From Acidimicrobiia bacterium (GTDB lineage Bacteria > Actinomycetota > Acidimicrobiia > Spongiisociales > UBA11373): a stretch of DNA of 53,744 nt. The stretch's first letter is position 1; the number at the start of each line of letters is the position of its first letter. The notes under the pieces were generated by a model. It ran no database searches, was not told where the DNA came from, and was given only the letters and a program-made list of their open reading frames with translations. A program made the position numbers and the translations under genes. Shown in pieces: positions 15,861-24,137 of this stretch. The stretch covers positions 1 through 53,744 of the forward strand of contig JAJCYA010000032.1 of assembly GCA_029263095.1 (NCBI GenBank), given 5' to 3'.

Positions 15861-17153
15861 TCAGCGACATAGAGCATTGACGATCGGATAGGGGTTGGCG
15901 TAGATCCAGTTGGCATTCGGCTGATAGCCGAAGTGGAGGTGCGGCGTGGAGGCATTACCCGATGAACCGACGTAGGCGATGAGTTGTCCGGCCACGACCG
16001 GTGTCCCTGTGGCGATCCCTCCCGCCACCGCCTCATTGTGGGCGTAGTACCACATTGCCCCCGATTCGCCCCTGACGTAGACGCCGAGACCACCGGCCGA
16101 GTGCCAGCTCACCTGATATATGTAGCCCGCCTCGATGGCAACGAGCGGTGTCCACCGCGCCGCCATCATGTCCGTCCCCTTGTGGGTGCGACCACCGGAG
16201 CGCGGTTCACCCCACGAATCGCGGAAGGTGACGGCACCATCCACCGGACAGACCCTGCTGGGAGGTGGAGGGGGCGGCGGCGGCGGAGGCGCCGTCGTGG
16301 TGGTCGTCGCCGCGACGGTCGTCGTTGTCGTGTCACCGGCGACCGTCGTCGTTGTGGTACCTCCCGCCACCGTTGTTGTGGTTCCGCCCGCCACTGTTGT
16401 CGTGGTTGTGGGGACGGTTGTTGTGGTGTTTGCCGGGGCTGTTGTTGTAGTAACCGCCACAGTTGACGTCGTGGTGGGTGGGGGCGCGGTCGTCTGAGAG
16501 GTCGTGGGGGGAGGAGCCAGGGTGGTCGTCGTGGTCGTCGAGGTGGCGAGGAACTCTCTCAGTCGACGCTCCTCCTCCTGCTGCTCGTACGCCGCTCGAA
16601 CCTCCTGGTACTCGTTGTTGGCACTCTCGAGCTCGGTGTAGATGACGTCAACCAGATCATCCACCTCCTGGCGGAGCCCTTCCTGATCGTCAATTGCCTG
16701 ATCCACGATCTGCTTCTGCTGCTCAAAGTCCCTTCGAGTGGCCACAAGCCGGTTGACAACGTCGAGATCGGTCTGGGAAACGCTCGCCAAGTACGCGTAT
16801 CTCGCCGGGAACTGACCCATCTCCTCATCCGACAGGAGCGCTGCGGTGCCGTTGTCCGTACCCGCGGCCATATACATATCCGCGGCGCGCTCACGAGCGG
16901 CGCGACGCGCTATGACCAGATCGCGCTCTCGGGCAGCCAACGACACGATGAGTCCGTCGAGCCTGTCACGCAATTGGGCTTCCTCCATGACTGCCGCGTC
17001 ATAGGCAGCTACCTGGGACTCGAGGCGCGATGCGACCTCTCGGATCGCCGCACGGGCATCATCGACGTCCGCCGGAGTGAGCTCCGCCCAAGCCGGAAGC
17101 GCCGATGCCACCAACATCGCGAGCAGGAACGGAAGCAGCCAGAGTCGCTTCAC
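15861..17153 (-). CDS. Secreted M23 (LytM) peptidase with coiled coil and Thr/Pro linker, paralogue B
   Basis: The 430-residue protein has a signal peptide (1-23), a coiled coil (about 25-200), a Thr/Pro/Val linker of about 95 residues (204-299) ending in a proline run, and a LytM domain (302-430). Catalytic ligands are His324, Asp328, His405 and His407. It aligns with the next gene's product over both the coiled coil and the enzyme, so the pair arose by duplication; only this copy gained the long linker. Cys302 and Cys429 mirror the cysteines of paralogue A. GTG 17153 overlaps the upstream MBL-fold stop as GTGA, implying coupling. The linker is encoded by GTT/GGT-rich antisense repeats at about 16260-16545. 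Confidence 0.92.
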   Translation of the reverse strand: MKRLWLLPFLLAMLVASALPAWAELTPADVDDARAAIREVASRLESQVAAYDAAVMEEAQLRDRLDGLIVSLAARERDLVIARRAARERAADMYMAAGTDNGTAALLSDEEMGQFPARYAYLASVSQTDLDVVNRLVATRRDFEQQKQIVDQAIDDQEGLRQEVDDLVDVIYTELESANNEYQEVRAAYEQQEEERRLREFLATSTTTTTTLAPPPTTSQTTAPPPTTTSTVAVTTTTAPANTTTTVPTTTTTVAGGTTTTVAGGTTTTTVAGDTTTTTVAATTTTTAPPPPPPPPPPSRVCPVDGAVTFRDSWGEPRSGGRTHKGTDMMAARWTPLVAIEAGYIYQVSWHSAGGLGVYVRGESGAMWYYAHNEAVAGGIATGTPVVAGQLIAYVGSSGNASTPHLHFGYQPNANWIYANPYPIVNALCR

Positions 17154-17923
17154 CGCAGCCGAACCTCCGCTTCCCACGTCGGTTCCGGTTCAACCTCAAC
17201 GCGGCCGTCGACACTGAGCTTCTCGAGATGAGCCGCCACCGACATTGCCGCCATGGGATGCAGGGCCTCGTTCACGTCTCGGTATACCTCAGTCACTATC
17301 GACCCCACAGAATCCGCGCCCCGCTCCAGTGCATCGAGAATCTGCGCCTCACGTTCGAGTCGGTGCGATATGTACTCAGCGATGGTCGCGTCGGGCGAGT
17401 CGATGACCGGACCGTGCCCGGGGAATAGGGTCTCGAGCCCTGTGCCATGGAGTTTTTCCAGCGATCCCAAATAGTCACTCATGTCCTCGACCACAACGGT
17501 TGACCCCCCCATGATGTGGTCTCCTGTGAACAATGTGTTCCGAACGCGGTAGCTAACCGAGTCAGGAGTGTGGCCGGGGGTGGCCACACATACGGCTTCG
17601 ATATCACCAAAGCCGACCCCACCTCCATCGGCAATCGACCGATCCGGATTGAACTCGGGACCGGGAGCGCTGCCGACTGCAGGGACTCCCAACTGGGTGG
17701 CAAGACCGTTGGCGGCGGGCGCATGATCGGGATGGGTGTGAGTGACGAGGACCGCACGCACCACAGTGCCCGATACGGCCGTCTTGATGGCTTCAAGATG
17801 CGATTCGATGACGGGTCCGGGATCGATGATCACCGATTCGCCGCGCGCGGTGATCACCCACGTATTGGTCCCCGGACCGGTAAAGAGACCCGGGTTCGGA
17901 GCGAGAACGACATCGACGATCAC
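17150..17923 (-). CDS. Metallo-beta-lactamase fold hydrolase (LACTB2/glyoxalase II-like)
   Basis: This 257-residue hydrolase shows the metal motif THTHPDH near residue 71, then a distal GHTPDS and GDHIMGG with a metal-bridging Asp. LFPGHGPVI follows, then a C-terminal winged-helix-like segment (DVNEALHPMAAMSVAAHLEKL). That layout matches the LACTB2 group, which includes endoribonuclease and thioester hydrolase activities; the substrate is not known here. GTG 17923 overlaps the NUDIX stop as GTGA, and its own stop overlaps the M23 start in the same way. The longer frame upstream to 18109 lies inside the NUDIX gene and is rejected. Confidence 0.9.
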   Translation of the reverse strand: MIVDVVLAPNPGLFTGPGTNTWVITARGESVIIDPGPVIESHLEAIKTAVSGTVVRAVLVTHTHPDHAPAANGLATQLGVPAVGSAPGPEFNPDRSIADGGGVGFGDIEAVCVATPGHTPDSVSYRVRNTLFTGDHIMGGSTVVVEDMSDYLGSLEKLHGTGLETLFPGHGPVIDSPDATIAEYISHRLEREAQILDALERGADSVGSIVTEVYRDVNEALHPMAAMSVAAHLEKLSVDGRVEVEPEPTWEAEVRLR

Positions 17924-18642
17924 GCAGGTGCCTCGTCGAAGCCAGGGTCCCCAGGCAGGAGTATGTTGATCGAGCCATCTGCGGATTGGGCGATTCGGGG
18001 AGCGATTCGTACCACCTCGGTGGAGGCAGCCACCGCCATCACTTCCGCCGCAGTTGTATATCCAGCGAACATCTCGAGCGTGGTGCGAGTCGGAAACTCC
18101 AGCTGCCACTCGCCCCTATCGGCGGCATCCAGTGCGTCGCCGGCCCGAACCCACACTGCCTCGAACACCTCACGATCGTCGGTGACCGGATCGCCGGTGG
18201 CGGCGGCCACGAAGAAGCGGGCATCAAACCTGCGGGGAGGACCGAGTGGGGTGACCCAGTTGCCGAAATACTCGAGGGCGTCGGCGTCGAGACGCTCCCC
18301 CGAAGCGACAAGTGCTTCGTAGAGATCTGAACCTTCGAGGCGTTGATCCATCTCCGCTCCCGACCCCACAAGCACACCGGCCTCCTCGAACAATTCGCGC
18401 AGGGCCGCAGCCCTCCACGAAAACTCGTCGGGATCACCGGACCAAGCGACCGCGGTGCGAGCAAGTGGGCTGTCGTCGATGTCATCGACTGCTCCGCCGG
18501 GAAAGACATGGGCTCCGCTCATGAAGACTGCCTTGTGATCTCGGCGAACCATCAGGAACTCGACACCATCCAACCCGTCACGAGCTAGGACGACAGTTGC
18601 GGCGGGTCGGATCGGCACCGATGGATTCGGGGAGTTGGCCAC
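17920..18642 (-). CDS. NUDIX hydrolase with large insertion (NUDT19-like)
   Basis: The 240-residue protein carries a NUDIX core with the box split by an insertion: FPGGAVDD near residue 49, then AALRELFEEAGVL near residue 83. The metal-binding REL-EEAG residues are intact. This expanded box resembles the NUDT19/CoA-diphosphatase-like group, so the substrate may be a CoA ester, but that is inference. GTG 18642 gives the best N-terminus. The longer frame to 18891 would overlap the divergent selA gene. It heads a four-gene operon with two GTGA overlaps and shares a 34-base divergent promoter region with selA. Confidence 0.88.
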   Translation of the reverse strand: MANSPNPSVPIRPAATVVLARDGLDGVEFLMVRRDHKAVFMSGAHVFPGGAVDDIDDSPLARTAVAWSGDPDEFSWRAAALRELFEEAGVLVGSGAEMDQRLEGSDLYEALVASGERLDADALEYFGNWVTPLGPPRRFDARFFVAAATGDPVTDDREVFEAVWVRAGDALDAADRGEWQLEFPTRTTLEMFAGYTTAAEVMAVAASTEVVRIAPRIAQSADGSINILLPGDPGFDEAPA

Positions 18643-18676
18643 GGGTCGAATATAGGGGCCTCGGTAGGCTGTGAAC

Positions 18677-19996
18677 ATGGTCTCTCGTCCCCCTTCGGTG
18701 GACGCCTTGGCGACGTCTCTCGACAATGGGACGCTGCCGCGGTCACTCCTGGTCGAAATCGCACGGCGTGCCATCGATGCCGGCAGGGCATCCGGTGACG
18801 ATGCGGAGGCGACCGCTCGGACTGAGGCGGAGAGGCTATCCAGGCTGCGACCGGGCCGAGTGATCAACGCCACCGGCGTTCTTCTCCACACAAATCTGGG
18901 CAGGGCTCAGGTGGCAGAAGCCGCCGCGGCCGCGGGTGAGATCTCTGCCGCGCATGCCTCACCCGTCGAGTTCGATCTGACAACAGGAGCTCGCGGCGGT
19001 CGCGGTGCCTATGTCCATGCCCTGCTCACGGCGCTCACCGGCGCCGATGCGGCACTGGCTGTCAACAACACGGCAGGAGCACTCTTCCTGGCGCTGGCAG
19101 CAGTCGCAGGGGACCGATCTGTGATCGTGTCTCGCGGTGAGCTGATCGAGATCGGAGGCTCGTTCCGGCTTCCAGAACTCATGGTCGCTTCCGGCGCCCG
19201 GCTCGTGGAGGTGGGCACAACGAACCGAACCCGGCTCAAGGACTACAGCCGCGCACTCGACGATTCGGTAGGCGCCATCCTCAAGGTTCATCCCTCCAAC
19301 TATCGGATCGAAGGGTTCACCGACGCCGCCTCGTACTCGGAGCTGGGCAATCTCGCGGCGGCCAGCCATGTCCCACTGGTCGCCGACGTCGGAAGCGGAC
19401 TCCTCGATGGGAGGGTTCCGTGGATCGAAGGTCCACCCCCGGCTTGGCTGGCAGAGGAACCAGCCGTGCGACAAACCCTCATCGACGGCGCTTCGGTCGT
19501 CCTGTTCTCGGGTGACAAGTTGCTCGGCGGACCACAGGCCGGGATCGCAGTCGGAACTGCCGACGCCATCGAGACCATGCGGTCCCATCCGGTGGCGCGA
19601 GCAGTCCGAATCGCCGGACCATCACTCGACTCTCTGGCGGTAACCCTCGAAATGTACGCCTCGGGACGCGGCCACGAGGTCCCGTTCTGGGCAATGGCTT
19701 CCCTCACCGACGATACTCTCAGGCTGCGTTGTCAGAAGGTGCTCGATGCCTCGAGTGCGTCCGGCATCATCATCACCGACCGCTCTCTCCCCGGTGCGGG
19801 AACCGTCCCGGGGAAAGGGATCCCCGGTCCAATGATCCTCATCCCCGGTGACGCGGAGTCGATTTGGAGATCGCTCTTGGACGAGTCGATCCCCATTGTC
19901 GGTCGCCGCGACGAGAGGGGTCTCATTATCGACCTCAGAGCCGTGTCGGTCGTTGACGATCCAGTCGTGGCCGCAGGGCTCACCGCATGCCGGTAG
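18677..19996 (+). CDS. selA: L-seryl-tRNA(Sec) selenium transferase
   Basis: This 439-residue PLP enzyme converts Ser-tRNA(Sec) to Sec-tRNA(Sec) with selenophosphate. The N-terminal helical domain, RPGRVINATGVLLHTNLGRA block and PLP-lysine motif FSGDKLLGGPQAG (Lys near residue 281) are all visible. ATG 18677 was used; GTG 18671 is an in-frame alternative two codons upstream. It overlaps selB by 10 bases. selD and the tRNA-Sec gene are not in this window, nor is any obvious selenoprotein gene, so the pathway's other parts must lie elsewhere on the chromosome. Confidence 0.96.
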   Translation: MVSRPPSVDALATSLDNGTLPRSLLVEIARRAIDAGRASGDDAEATARTEAERLSRLRPGRVINATGVLLHTNLGRAQVAEAAAAAGEISAAHASPVEFDLTTGARGGRGAYVHALLTALTGADAALAVNNTAGALFLALAAVAGDRSVIVSRGELIEIGGSFRLPELMVASGARLVEVGTTNRTRLKDYSRALDDSVGAILKVHPSNYRIEGFTDAASYSELGNLAAASHVPLVADVGSGLLDGRVPWIEGPPPAWLAEEPAVRQTLIDGASVVLFSGDKLLGGPQAGIAVGTADAIETMRSHPVARAVRIAGPSLDSLAVTLEMYASGRGHEVPFWAMASLTDDTLRLRCQKVLDASSASGIIITDRSLPGAGTVPGKGIPGPMILIPGDAESIWRSLLDESIPIVGRRDERGLIIDLRAVSVVDDPVVAAGLTACR

Positions 19997-21771
19997 TTGG
20001 AACCGCCGGTCACGTCGATCACGGAAAGTCGACGTTGGTGCGCTCTCTCACCGGTCGCGATCCCGATAGGTGGGCGGAGGAGAAGGAGCGAGGTCTCACC
20101 ATCGATCTGGGCTTCGCGTGGACGACACTCCCGTCGGGCACGGAGGCCGGTTTTGTCGATGTTCCCGGACACGAGCGCTTCATCAAGAACATGCTGGCCG
20201 GCATCGATGCGATCACCGTCGCTCTCTTCGTTGTCGCAGCAGATGAAGGATGGATGCCGCAGTCCGAGGAGCACCTTTCGATTCTCGATCTTCTCGGGGT
20301 GGACCGGGGGATCATCGCACTCACCCGCGCTGATCTCGTTGACGAGGACACACTCGAAATAGCCATGCTCGAAATCGATGAGCGTCTCGCTTCGACCTCG
20401 CTCGAAGGCTCGCCAATCATCCCGACGGCCGCCCCCGATGGGCGCGGCACCGACGAGCTCCGCACCGCCATCGATGCTGCCCTCGCCGCCTCCTCAATCC
20501 CCGACCTGGGCCGCCCTCGATTGTGGGTAGACCGTTCCTTCACCATCGCAGGTGCAGGCACCGTAGTAACGGGGACACTCGTCGATGGAGCAGTTGCTAT
20601 CGACGAGTCGTTGTCCCTATTCCCGGCGAGATCTGCCGGTCGGATCCGTTCGATTCAGTCCCACGAGCGCTCCTTGGACAGGGTGGAACCGGGGAACCGC
20701 ACCGCCCTCAATCTGGTCGGGATCGAACGAGACGCGGTAGATCGAGGCTCGATGCTCGGTAGACCCGACGACTGGGTTCTCACCCGGCGCTTCACGGCAG
20801 AGGCCTCGACGGTCCGTTCGCTCAGCAGCCCGATTCGGGAGCGGGGAGCGTTTCACCTCCATCTCGGCAGTGGGTCATGGCCCGCACGACTCCGGCTCCT
20901 CGAAGACGACACCTTGGAGGGCACTGCTGGGGTTCTCATCGAAGTCGACACGCCACTCCCCGCCCGATGGGGAGATCGGTTCATCCTGCGCGAAGTGGGG
21001 CGGAAGGCGGTCGTCGCTGGAGGCAAAGTGCTCGATCCGGCTCCACCGCGACGAGCGCGCGACGCCGTGCCGACATTGGAGCCACTCCGGGACGCCGAGA
21101 CCGCAGACGGCGCAGCCGGAGCACTCCTGACTGCTCGCGGGATGTCACCGCTCGGCGATCTCGACGCTCAGACAGGCGGAGGTCGCCCCGACGCGGAGAT
21201 GGTGAGCCAGGGACGCGCCTTCTCAGGGGATCGTGTAGCCGAGCTCTTGACACGGGCAAGCGAAGTCATCGACGGTTTCCATGAGTCGAACCCGCTGCGA
21301 CCCGGAGTCCCGCGGGCACGCCTCGCGGAGCGCCTCGGAGTAGACGCCGACGATCTCGAGGCACTCTTCGAGCGGACTCCCGATTTCGAGTCGATCGACG
21401 CCGATATCCGTCGCTCCGGGTTCGGGGCCGACCTAGGAGCCACCGAACAGAAGGCATGGGAGTCAGCCAGGGCATCACTCGAAAGGGCAGGCTTTGGTCC
21501 CCCAAGACGCACCGAGCTCGCCTTGGGTCTCGAGATCGAACACGCCCTCGTCCGCAGGGGGGACGTGGTCGAAGTCTCGAGCGATCTCTTCTATCTACCA
21601 GATGTCCTCGGGGCCATCGTGGAGAGAGCGAAGCGCCTTCCCGATGGCTTTACCGTCGCCGATTTCCGTGACGAACTCGGGATCACACGCAAACACGCCA
21701 TACCGCTGCTGGAGTGGATGGACGCCACCGGCGTCACCGTACGCGAAGGCGACGGAAGGCGAACCCGCTAG
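19987..21771 (+). CDS. selB: Selenocysteine-specific elongation factor
   Basis: The 594-residue protein has all GTPase motifs: G1 GHVDHGKST at residues 8-16, G2 ERGLTIDLGFAW, G3 DVPGHERFI, and G4 TRAD. EF-Tu-like beta barrels follow, then C-terminal winged-helix domains (about 380-594) that bind the SECIS hairpin. Length matches the family (about 600-630). It delivers Sec-tRNA(Sec) to in-frame UGA codons. Translation is coupled to selA by a 10-base overlap. The gene ends five bases from the convergent whiB stop, leaving no room for a terminator outside coding sequence. Confidence 0.97.
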   Translation: MPVVGTAGHVDHGKSTLVRSLTGRDPDRWAEEKERGLTIDLGFAWTTLPSGTEAGFVDVPGHERFIKNMLAGIDAITVALFVVAADEGWMPQSEEHLSILDLLGVDRGIIALTRADLVDEDTLEIAMLEIDERLASTSLEGSPIIPTAAPDGRGTDELRTAIDAALAASSIPDLGRPRLWVDRSFTIAGAGTVVTGTLVDGAVAIDESLSLFPARSAGRIRSIQSHERSLDRVEPGNRTALNLVGIERDAVDRGSMLGRPDDWVLTRRFTAEASTVRSLSSPIRERGAFHLHLGSGSWPARLRLLEDDTLEGTAGVLIEVDTPLPARWGDRFILREVGRKAVVAGGKVLDPAPPRRARDAVPTLEPLRDAETADGAAGALLTARGMSPLGDLDAQTGGGRPDAEMVSQGRAFSGDRVAELLTRASEVIDGFHESNPLRPGVPRARLAERLGVDADDLEALFERTPDFESIDADIRRSGFGADLGATEQKAWESARASLERAGFGPPRRTELALGLEIEHALVRRGDVVEVSSDLFYLPDVLGAIVERAKRLPDGFTVADFRDELGITRKHAIPLLEWMDATGVTVREGDGRRTR

Positions 21772-21775
21772 AGCG

Positions 21776-22054
21776 CTAGACGACGTTCGCGGCAACTCGG
21801 CGGGCCAGGACCTGACGCCGCTCTGTCTCGGTGAGAGCGCCCCAGATGCCGTACGGCTCCTTGATCTCCAACGCGAACTCGAGACAGTCGCCCTTGACCG
21901 GACACACCGTGCAAATCGCCTTGGCCTTGATCTCACGCCGTTCCCGCTCTTCCTTGCGCTCCACCGTGCTCGGTGGGAAGAACAGGTATGAGTGGTTTCC
22001 GCGACACAAACCCTTCATCTGCCAAGACCTATCAGCTGCGGCAACATCTATCAC
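21776..22054 (-). CDS. WhiB-family iron-sulfur transcription factor
   Basis: The 92-residue protein has the four cluster cysteines of WhiB proteins (Cys17, Cys48, Cys51, Cys57), with the CXXC pair in ICTVCPVKGDC. The turn motif reads GIWGA at residues 69-73 instead of the usual GVWGG. A basic C-terminal tail (RRQVLARR) likely contacts DNA. GTG 22054 has GGAGG seven bases upstream. WhiB proteins bind a [4Fe-4S] cluster, pair with sigma factor region 4 and respond to oxygen or nitric oxide. The subfamily cannot be assigned with certainty. It converges tail-to-tail with selB. Confidence 0.95.
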   Translation of the reverse strand: MIDVAAADRSWQMKGLCRGNHSYLFFPPSTVERKEERERREIKAKAICTVCPVKGDCLEFALEIKEPYGIWGALTETERRQVLARRVAANVV

Positions 22055-22137
22055 TCGCGTCCTCCGACGTCCGGCGGGCAGTGGACGCTACCAGCGTGAT
22101 TCGGACCTTGCCAGGGATTATCTGGAAGAATCGCTGG

Positions 22138-23403
22138 CTATTTGCTAACTGGCTCGACCTCGAGCACGATCCCTTCGACAGCTACCACCTCTACCTGGTC
22201 ACCCGCCTCGATTCCGGAGACACGCGTCGAACGGGCCCGCCATCGAGCGCCATCAACCACCACCGTCCCATCCGGGGTGATCGCAGTGTCTGCGGCGCCG
22301 ATCCGGCCCACCAGATGGTCACGGCCGATCGTCTGCGTGGCGAAACGCGAGCGAACGATGGTGGTGAGGGCGAATCCGAACCAGAGAGCGGTGCCGAGCA
22401 CGATGATCAGCACGATCCACCATGTCTGCACAATCTGCGGAGCGGCATCAGTAAAGAACAAGCCGGCAAACAGCAGGGCGCCCGTTCCGAGAATGCTCTT
22501 CCAACCGAGATCGTTGCGCTGGAAATCGATCGTGTAGAGGAGCAAGCCGAATGGAACCAAGGCCACTGCCCACCACCGCACCGGAAGCACGGATATTCCG
22601 TAGCCCCCCAACAGCAGGCAGACCACGGCAACTGCCGCCGCGGCCCCCGGCCCCGCCGCGTAGAACTCGAAGGCCGCAAGCGACAACCCAACCACGAGGA
22701 AGAAGAAGGCCGCCTCCGGCCCTACGCCCAGTCGGATCGTTGCATCGATCAGGCCCGGTTCGATGAACCTGACGTTCACCGACGGCCTCACGCCAGATAT
22801 GCCGTCCACAACCTCCTCAACCGCCGTATGCAGCACGACCGGCGACCCGGCGACGACTACCTCGCGACCATCGAGTCCGACAACGAACTGCCCGATCGAA
22901 GGTTCGACTAGATCAAGGAAGCCGTCGAAGTCGTCTGCTACGGATACCGAGCCAGAAACCAGCAACTCGGGGAGATCGGGATCCGCAGCGCGGATGGCAT
23001 CTGAATCGTCCGCCGCACCGGCGTGCGTCGGAGCGGCCGGTCCGAGCAGCACACCCGGAGCGGCCCCCGCGATCTGAGCAGAAGAAAGAAGACGGAGCGC
23101 TCCACCCGACACCCTCGCGGGATCCGGGCCTCCGTACGCGGCGATCGGCAGCGGTGGGTCTGAGACCAGTTCGAGCAACCCTGTGATGTCGCCATCGAGT
23201 GTGGCGGCAGAATCGATCTGTAGCACGACCACTTGAGCGTCCGACGACTCGATCGCCCCGATCACGAAGTCCGTGAGTCTGCCGTCTAGCGAACCCGCCA
23301 CGACCACTACATCAATCCCGTCGTCACCACCGGCCCACGCCGGGAGCCCGACGAGAAACGCAGAGACAGCGACGACTAGGGAGATGAAGAACCGACGGAG
23401 CAC
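22138..23403 (-). CDS. NfeD-family membrane protein with ClpP-like N-terminal domain
   Basis: The 421-residue protein has a signal peptide (1-24), a ClpP-like serine-protease-fold domain (about 28-225), four or five membrane spans (about 235-345) and a C-terminal NfeD OB-fold (about 355-421). The nucleophile region reads RVSGGALRLLSSAQIAGAAPG, which keeps a Ser. The catalytic Lys helix of stomatin-cleaving relatives is not recognisable, so activity is doubtful. NfeD proteins normally partner a stomatin/SPFH gene, but none is present nearby. GTG 23403 gives the signal peptide. The gene diverges from a lone receiver at 23462. Confidence 0.85.
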   Translation of the reverse strand: MLRRFFISLVVAVSAFLVGLPAWAGGDDGIDVVVVAGSLDGRLTDFVIGAIESSDAQVVVLQIDSAATLDGDITGLLELVSDPPLPIAAYGGPDPARVSGGALRLLSSAQIAGAAPGVLLGPAAPTHAGAADDSDAIRAADPDLPELLVSGSVSVADDFDGFLDLVEPSIGQFVVGLDGREVVVAGSPVVLHTAVEEVVDGISGVRPSVNVRFIEPGLIDATIRLGVGPEAAFFFLVVGLSLAAFEFYAAGPGAAAAVAVVCLLLGGYGISVLPVRWWAVALVPFGLLLYTIDFQRNDLGWKSILGTGALLFAGLFFTDAAPQIVQTWWIVLIIVLGTALWFGFALTTIVRSRFATQTIGRDHLVGRIGAADTAITPDGTVVVDGARWRARSTRVSGIEAGDQVEVVAVEGIVLEVEPVSK

Positions 23404-23461
23404 GGCCGCATGGTAGAGACCCAGCTTTGCGGCCCCGACGGGGGACTACTCTCCGCTGCAC

Positions 23462-23839
23462 ATGGCCGAAATCCTTCTGGTCGCGGACGTTTCATGGGTC
23501 GTCAACAACGTGCGCGCCGCTCTGTCCGATACACGGTTCTCCGTCTCCACCGTCGACGATCCTCGCTTAGTTGGCGACTTGATCTCCGAGTCGAAACCAG
23601 ACGTCCTCCTCGTCGACCTCCAGGTGGGCAGCATGGGCGGCATGGCGGTGACGCGCTCTGTTCGCGACGCGACCGCAAACGGTGCCCGGCCCGCAGTGAT
23701 CCTCTTGCTCGACCGCGACGCCGATGCCTTCCTGGCCGGCCGGTCCGGAGCCGACGGCTGGATCCGCAAGCCGTTTTCTTCCGACTCCTTGCGGACCGCC
23801 ATCGACGACGTGACGGCCGCAACGCCCGATCCTTCGTGA
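23462..23839 (+). CDS. Stand-alone response-regulator receiver domain
   Basis: The 125-residue protein is a single CheY-like receiver. The phospho-acceptor is Asp52 in VLLVDLQV and the switch Lys is in IRKPF near residue 103. The acidic pair near the N-terminus, usually DD, reads as only one acidic residue in LLVADVSW, so metal binding may be weakened. No output domain is fused. Single receivers act as phosphate relays or bind partners. The nearest orphan kinases are at 2111 and 43805, so a partner cannot be assigned. A repeat cluster follows its stop. Confidence 0.85.
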   Translation: MAEILLVADVSWVVNNVRAALSDTRFSVSTVDDPRLVGDLISESKPDVLLVDLQVGSMGGMAVTRSVRDATANGARPAVILLLDRDADAFLAGRSGADGWIRKPFSSDSLRTAIDDVTAATPDPS

Positions 23840-23865
23840 CCGATCGCGGGGAACCTCCAAGTACG

Positions 23866-24137
23866 AGCCATCAATCGAGCCCCGCTCGATTGACTCCCCC
23901 ACAACGCTGGTGCCAAGCCACACCGTGGCACCGGTCCACCCCCCACCAATCGGCTCCGCCGATTGACTCCCCCCAGAGGGGAGAGTTATCCGAGACACCT
24001 AACCCACTCCTTCTGGACTACTCCCCCTTGGAGGGGGAGTCAGCGAGCAAAGCGAGTTGGTGGGGGGAAGGCTCAGGAACCCCCCATCCCACCAAACGCC
24101 TGCGGCGTTTGACTCCCCCACAAGGGGGGAGTGATAT
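23866..24137. repeat. Double-hairpin repeat cluster, copy R2 (four units)
   Basis: Four related units fill the gap before the CorC gene. Each unit is CCACCA, a variable palindrome, GACTCCCCC, a short loop and a G-rich arm. The variable palindromes are CAATCGAG/CTCGATTG (23872-23892), CAATCGGC/GCCGATTG (23947-23965), a CGAGCAAAGCGAG-type arm in the inverted third unit (24018-24067), and AACGCC/GGCGTT (24094-24109). An extra hairpin GGTGCCA/TGGCACC lies at 23909-23932. The last unit ends in GGGGGGAGTGAT, which serves as the ribosome site of the gene at 24138. Confidence 0.8.

Noticed and set aside
16255-16545. Non-coding tandem repeat of GTT/GTGG motifs
   Set aside because: It keeps the reading frame of the M23 paralogue B gene and encodes its Thr/Pro linker, so it is coding low complexity.
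17924-18109. N-terminal extension of the MBL-fold protein
   Set aside because: The extra 62 residues lie inside the NUDIX gene and lack conservation; GTG 17923 overlaps the NUDIX stop as GTGA.
21771-22137. tRNA-Sec gene beside selB
   Set aside because: Only five bases separate selB from the convergent whiB stop, and no long acceptor or T-arm can be built in the following gap.
23866-24137. CRISPR array
   Set aside because: There are only four units in mixed orientation, no uniform spacers and no cas genes; the varying segments are palindromes.
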